From: Betaproteobacteria bacterium
GTDB lineage: Bacteria > Pseudomonadota > Gammaproteobacteria > Burkholderiales > Burkholderiaceae_C
Assembly (NCBI GenBank): GCA_005884255.1
Contig: VBDL01000011.1
Span: forward strand, 1 to 12,231
Length of the DNA stretch: 12,231 nucleotides
Direction: 5' to 3'
The position numbers were made by a program, and so were the translations under genes. Below are positions 12,132 through 12,231 of this stretch, piece after piece. The notes beneath the pieces are model-generated. The model did not search any database, was not told where the DNA came from, and saw only the letters and a program-made list of their open reading frames with translations. Each line of letters starts with the position of its first letter. Positions within the stretch are counted from its first letter, which is position 1.

Positions 12132-12231
12132 ATGGACTCGATCGCCCAAGGCTTGCTGTTGGCGCTGCAGTTGATCGCCCGTGCCGATGGCGAGCTGCTG
12201 CGCATCGTGTCACTGTCGCTGCGCGTCAGCG
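12132..12231 (+). CDS. tupB: ABC transporter permease, probably tungstate TupB (3' end outside window)
   Basis: Only 33 codons are in the window: MDSIAQGLLLALQLIARADG then ELLRIVSLSLRVS. The pattern of a short amphipathic start, a hydrophobic helix with a charged D-G-E turn, and then 'LLxIVxLSLRVS' is what I recall from permeases of TupABC-type tungstate transporters; it also resembles other anion-type ABC permeases. The ATG at 12132 was chosen because it opens a long frame to the edge with AGG upstream. Its position, divergent from moeA and beside FDH genes, supports a molybdate/tungstate uptake role. The symbol is provisional because the substrate cannot be fixed from so short a piece. Confidence 0.6.
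   Translation, partial: MDSIAQGLLLALQLIARADGELLRIVSLSLRVS

Overview
The window is a compact formate dehydrogenase (FDH) locus from a GC-rich proteobacterium. Gene content, gene order and two GC-rich intergenic repeat elements point to a betaproteobacterium of the Burkholderiales (Rubrivivax/Leptothrix/Methylibium/Comamonadaceae type). The taxonomic placement is inferred from memory of such loci, not from a search.

Layout. A central divergent regulatory gap (about 4131-4272) separates two operons. Leftward (minus strand), in transcription order: DUF3305 protein, DUF3306 protein, a 736-residue multi-cluster ferredoxin, a TorD-type chaperone, and the start of mobA, which runs off the left edge. 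The last three are joined by 4-base ATGA stop/start overlaps. Rightward (plus strand): a 75-residue Tat-signal mini-protein, the catalytic subunit fdhA (with an apparent one-base deletion), the iron-sulfur subunit fdhB, a small lipoprotein, the cytochrome b subunit fdhC, a small exported two-cysteine protein, and fdhD. A short hairpin at 10763-10778 separates fdhD from the convergent moeA (minus). Divergent from moeA is the first 33 codons of an ABC-transporter permease that looks like the tungstate permease TupB.

How it works together. FdhA carries a Tat signal, a [4Fe-4S] motif and a catalytic Cys where E. coli FDH-N has selenocysteine. FdhB carries sixteen Cys for four [4Fe-4S] clusters. 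FdhC has five predicted membrane helices and four candidate heme-b histidines. Together they should form a periplasm-facing formate:quinone oxidoreductase. MobA, MoeA, FdhD, the TorD-like chaperone and the candidate TupB supply the Mo/W-bis-MGD cofactor, sulfurate it and insert it. DUF3305, DUF3306, the large ferredoxin, the Tat mini-protein, the lipoprotein and the two-Cys protein have no function I can name. They form a conserved-looking accessory set and are the most interesting part of the window.

Oddities. fdhA is split by a -1 frameshift in a C-run at 4716-4719, exactly between the Tat signal and the first cluster cysteine. Two hairpin-rich repeats have been absorbed into coding sequence: one gives DUF3306 an abnormal tail that overlaps the ferredoxin gene, and the other forms the N-terminal region of the lipoprotein. 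FdhD has a single Cys where E. coli FdhD has C-x-x-C. No rRNA, tRNA, CRISPR array or insertion sequence was seen.
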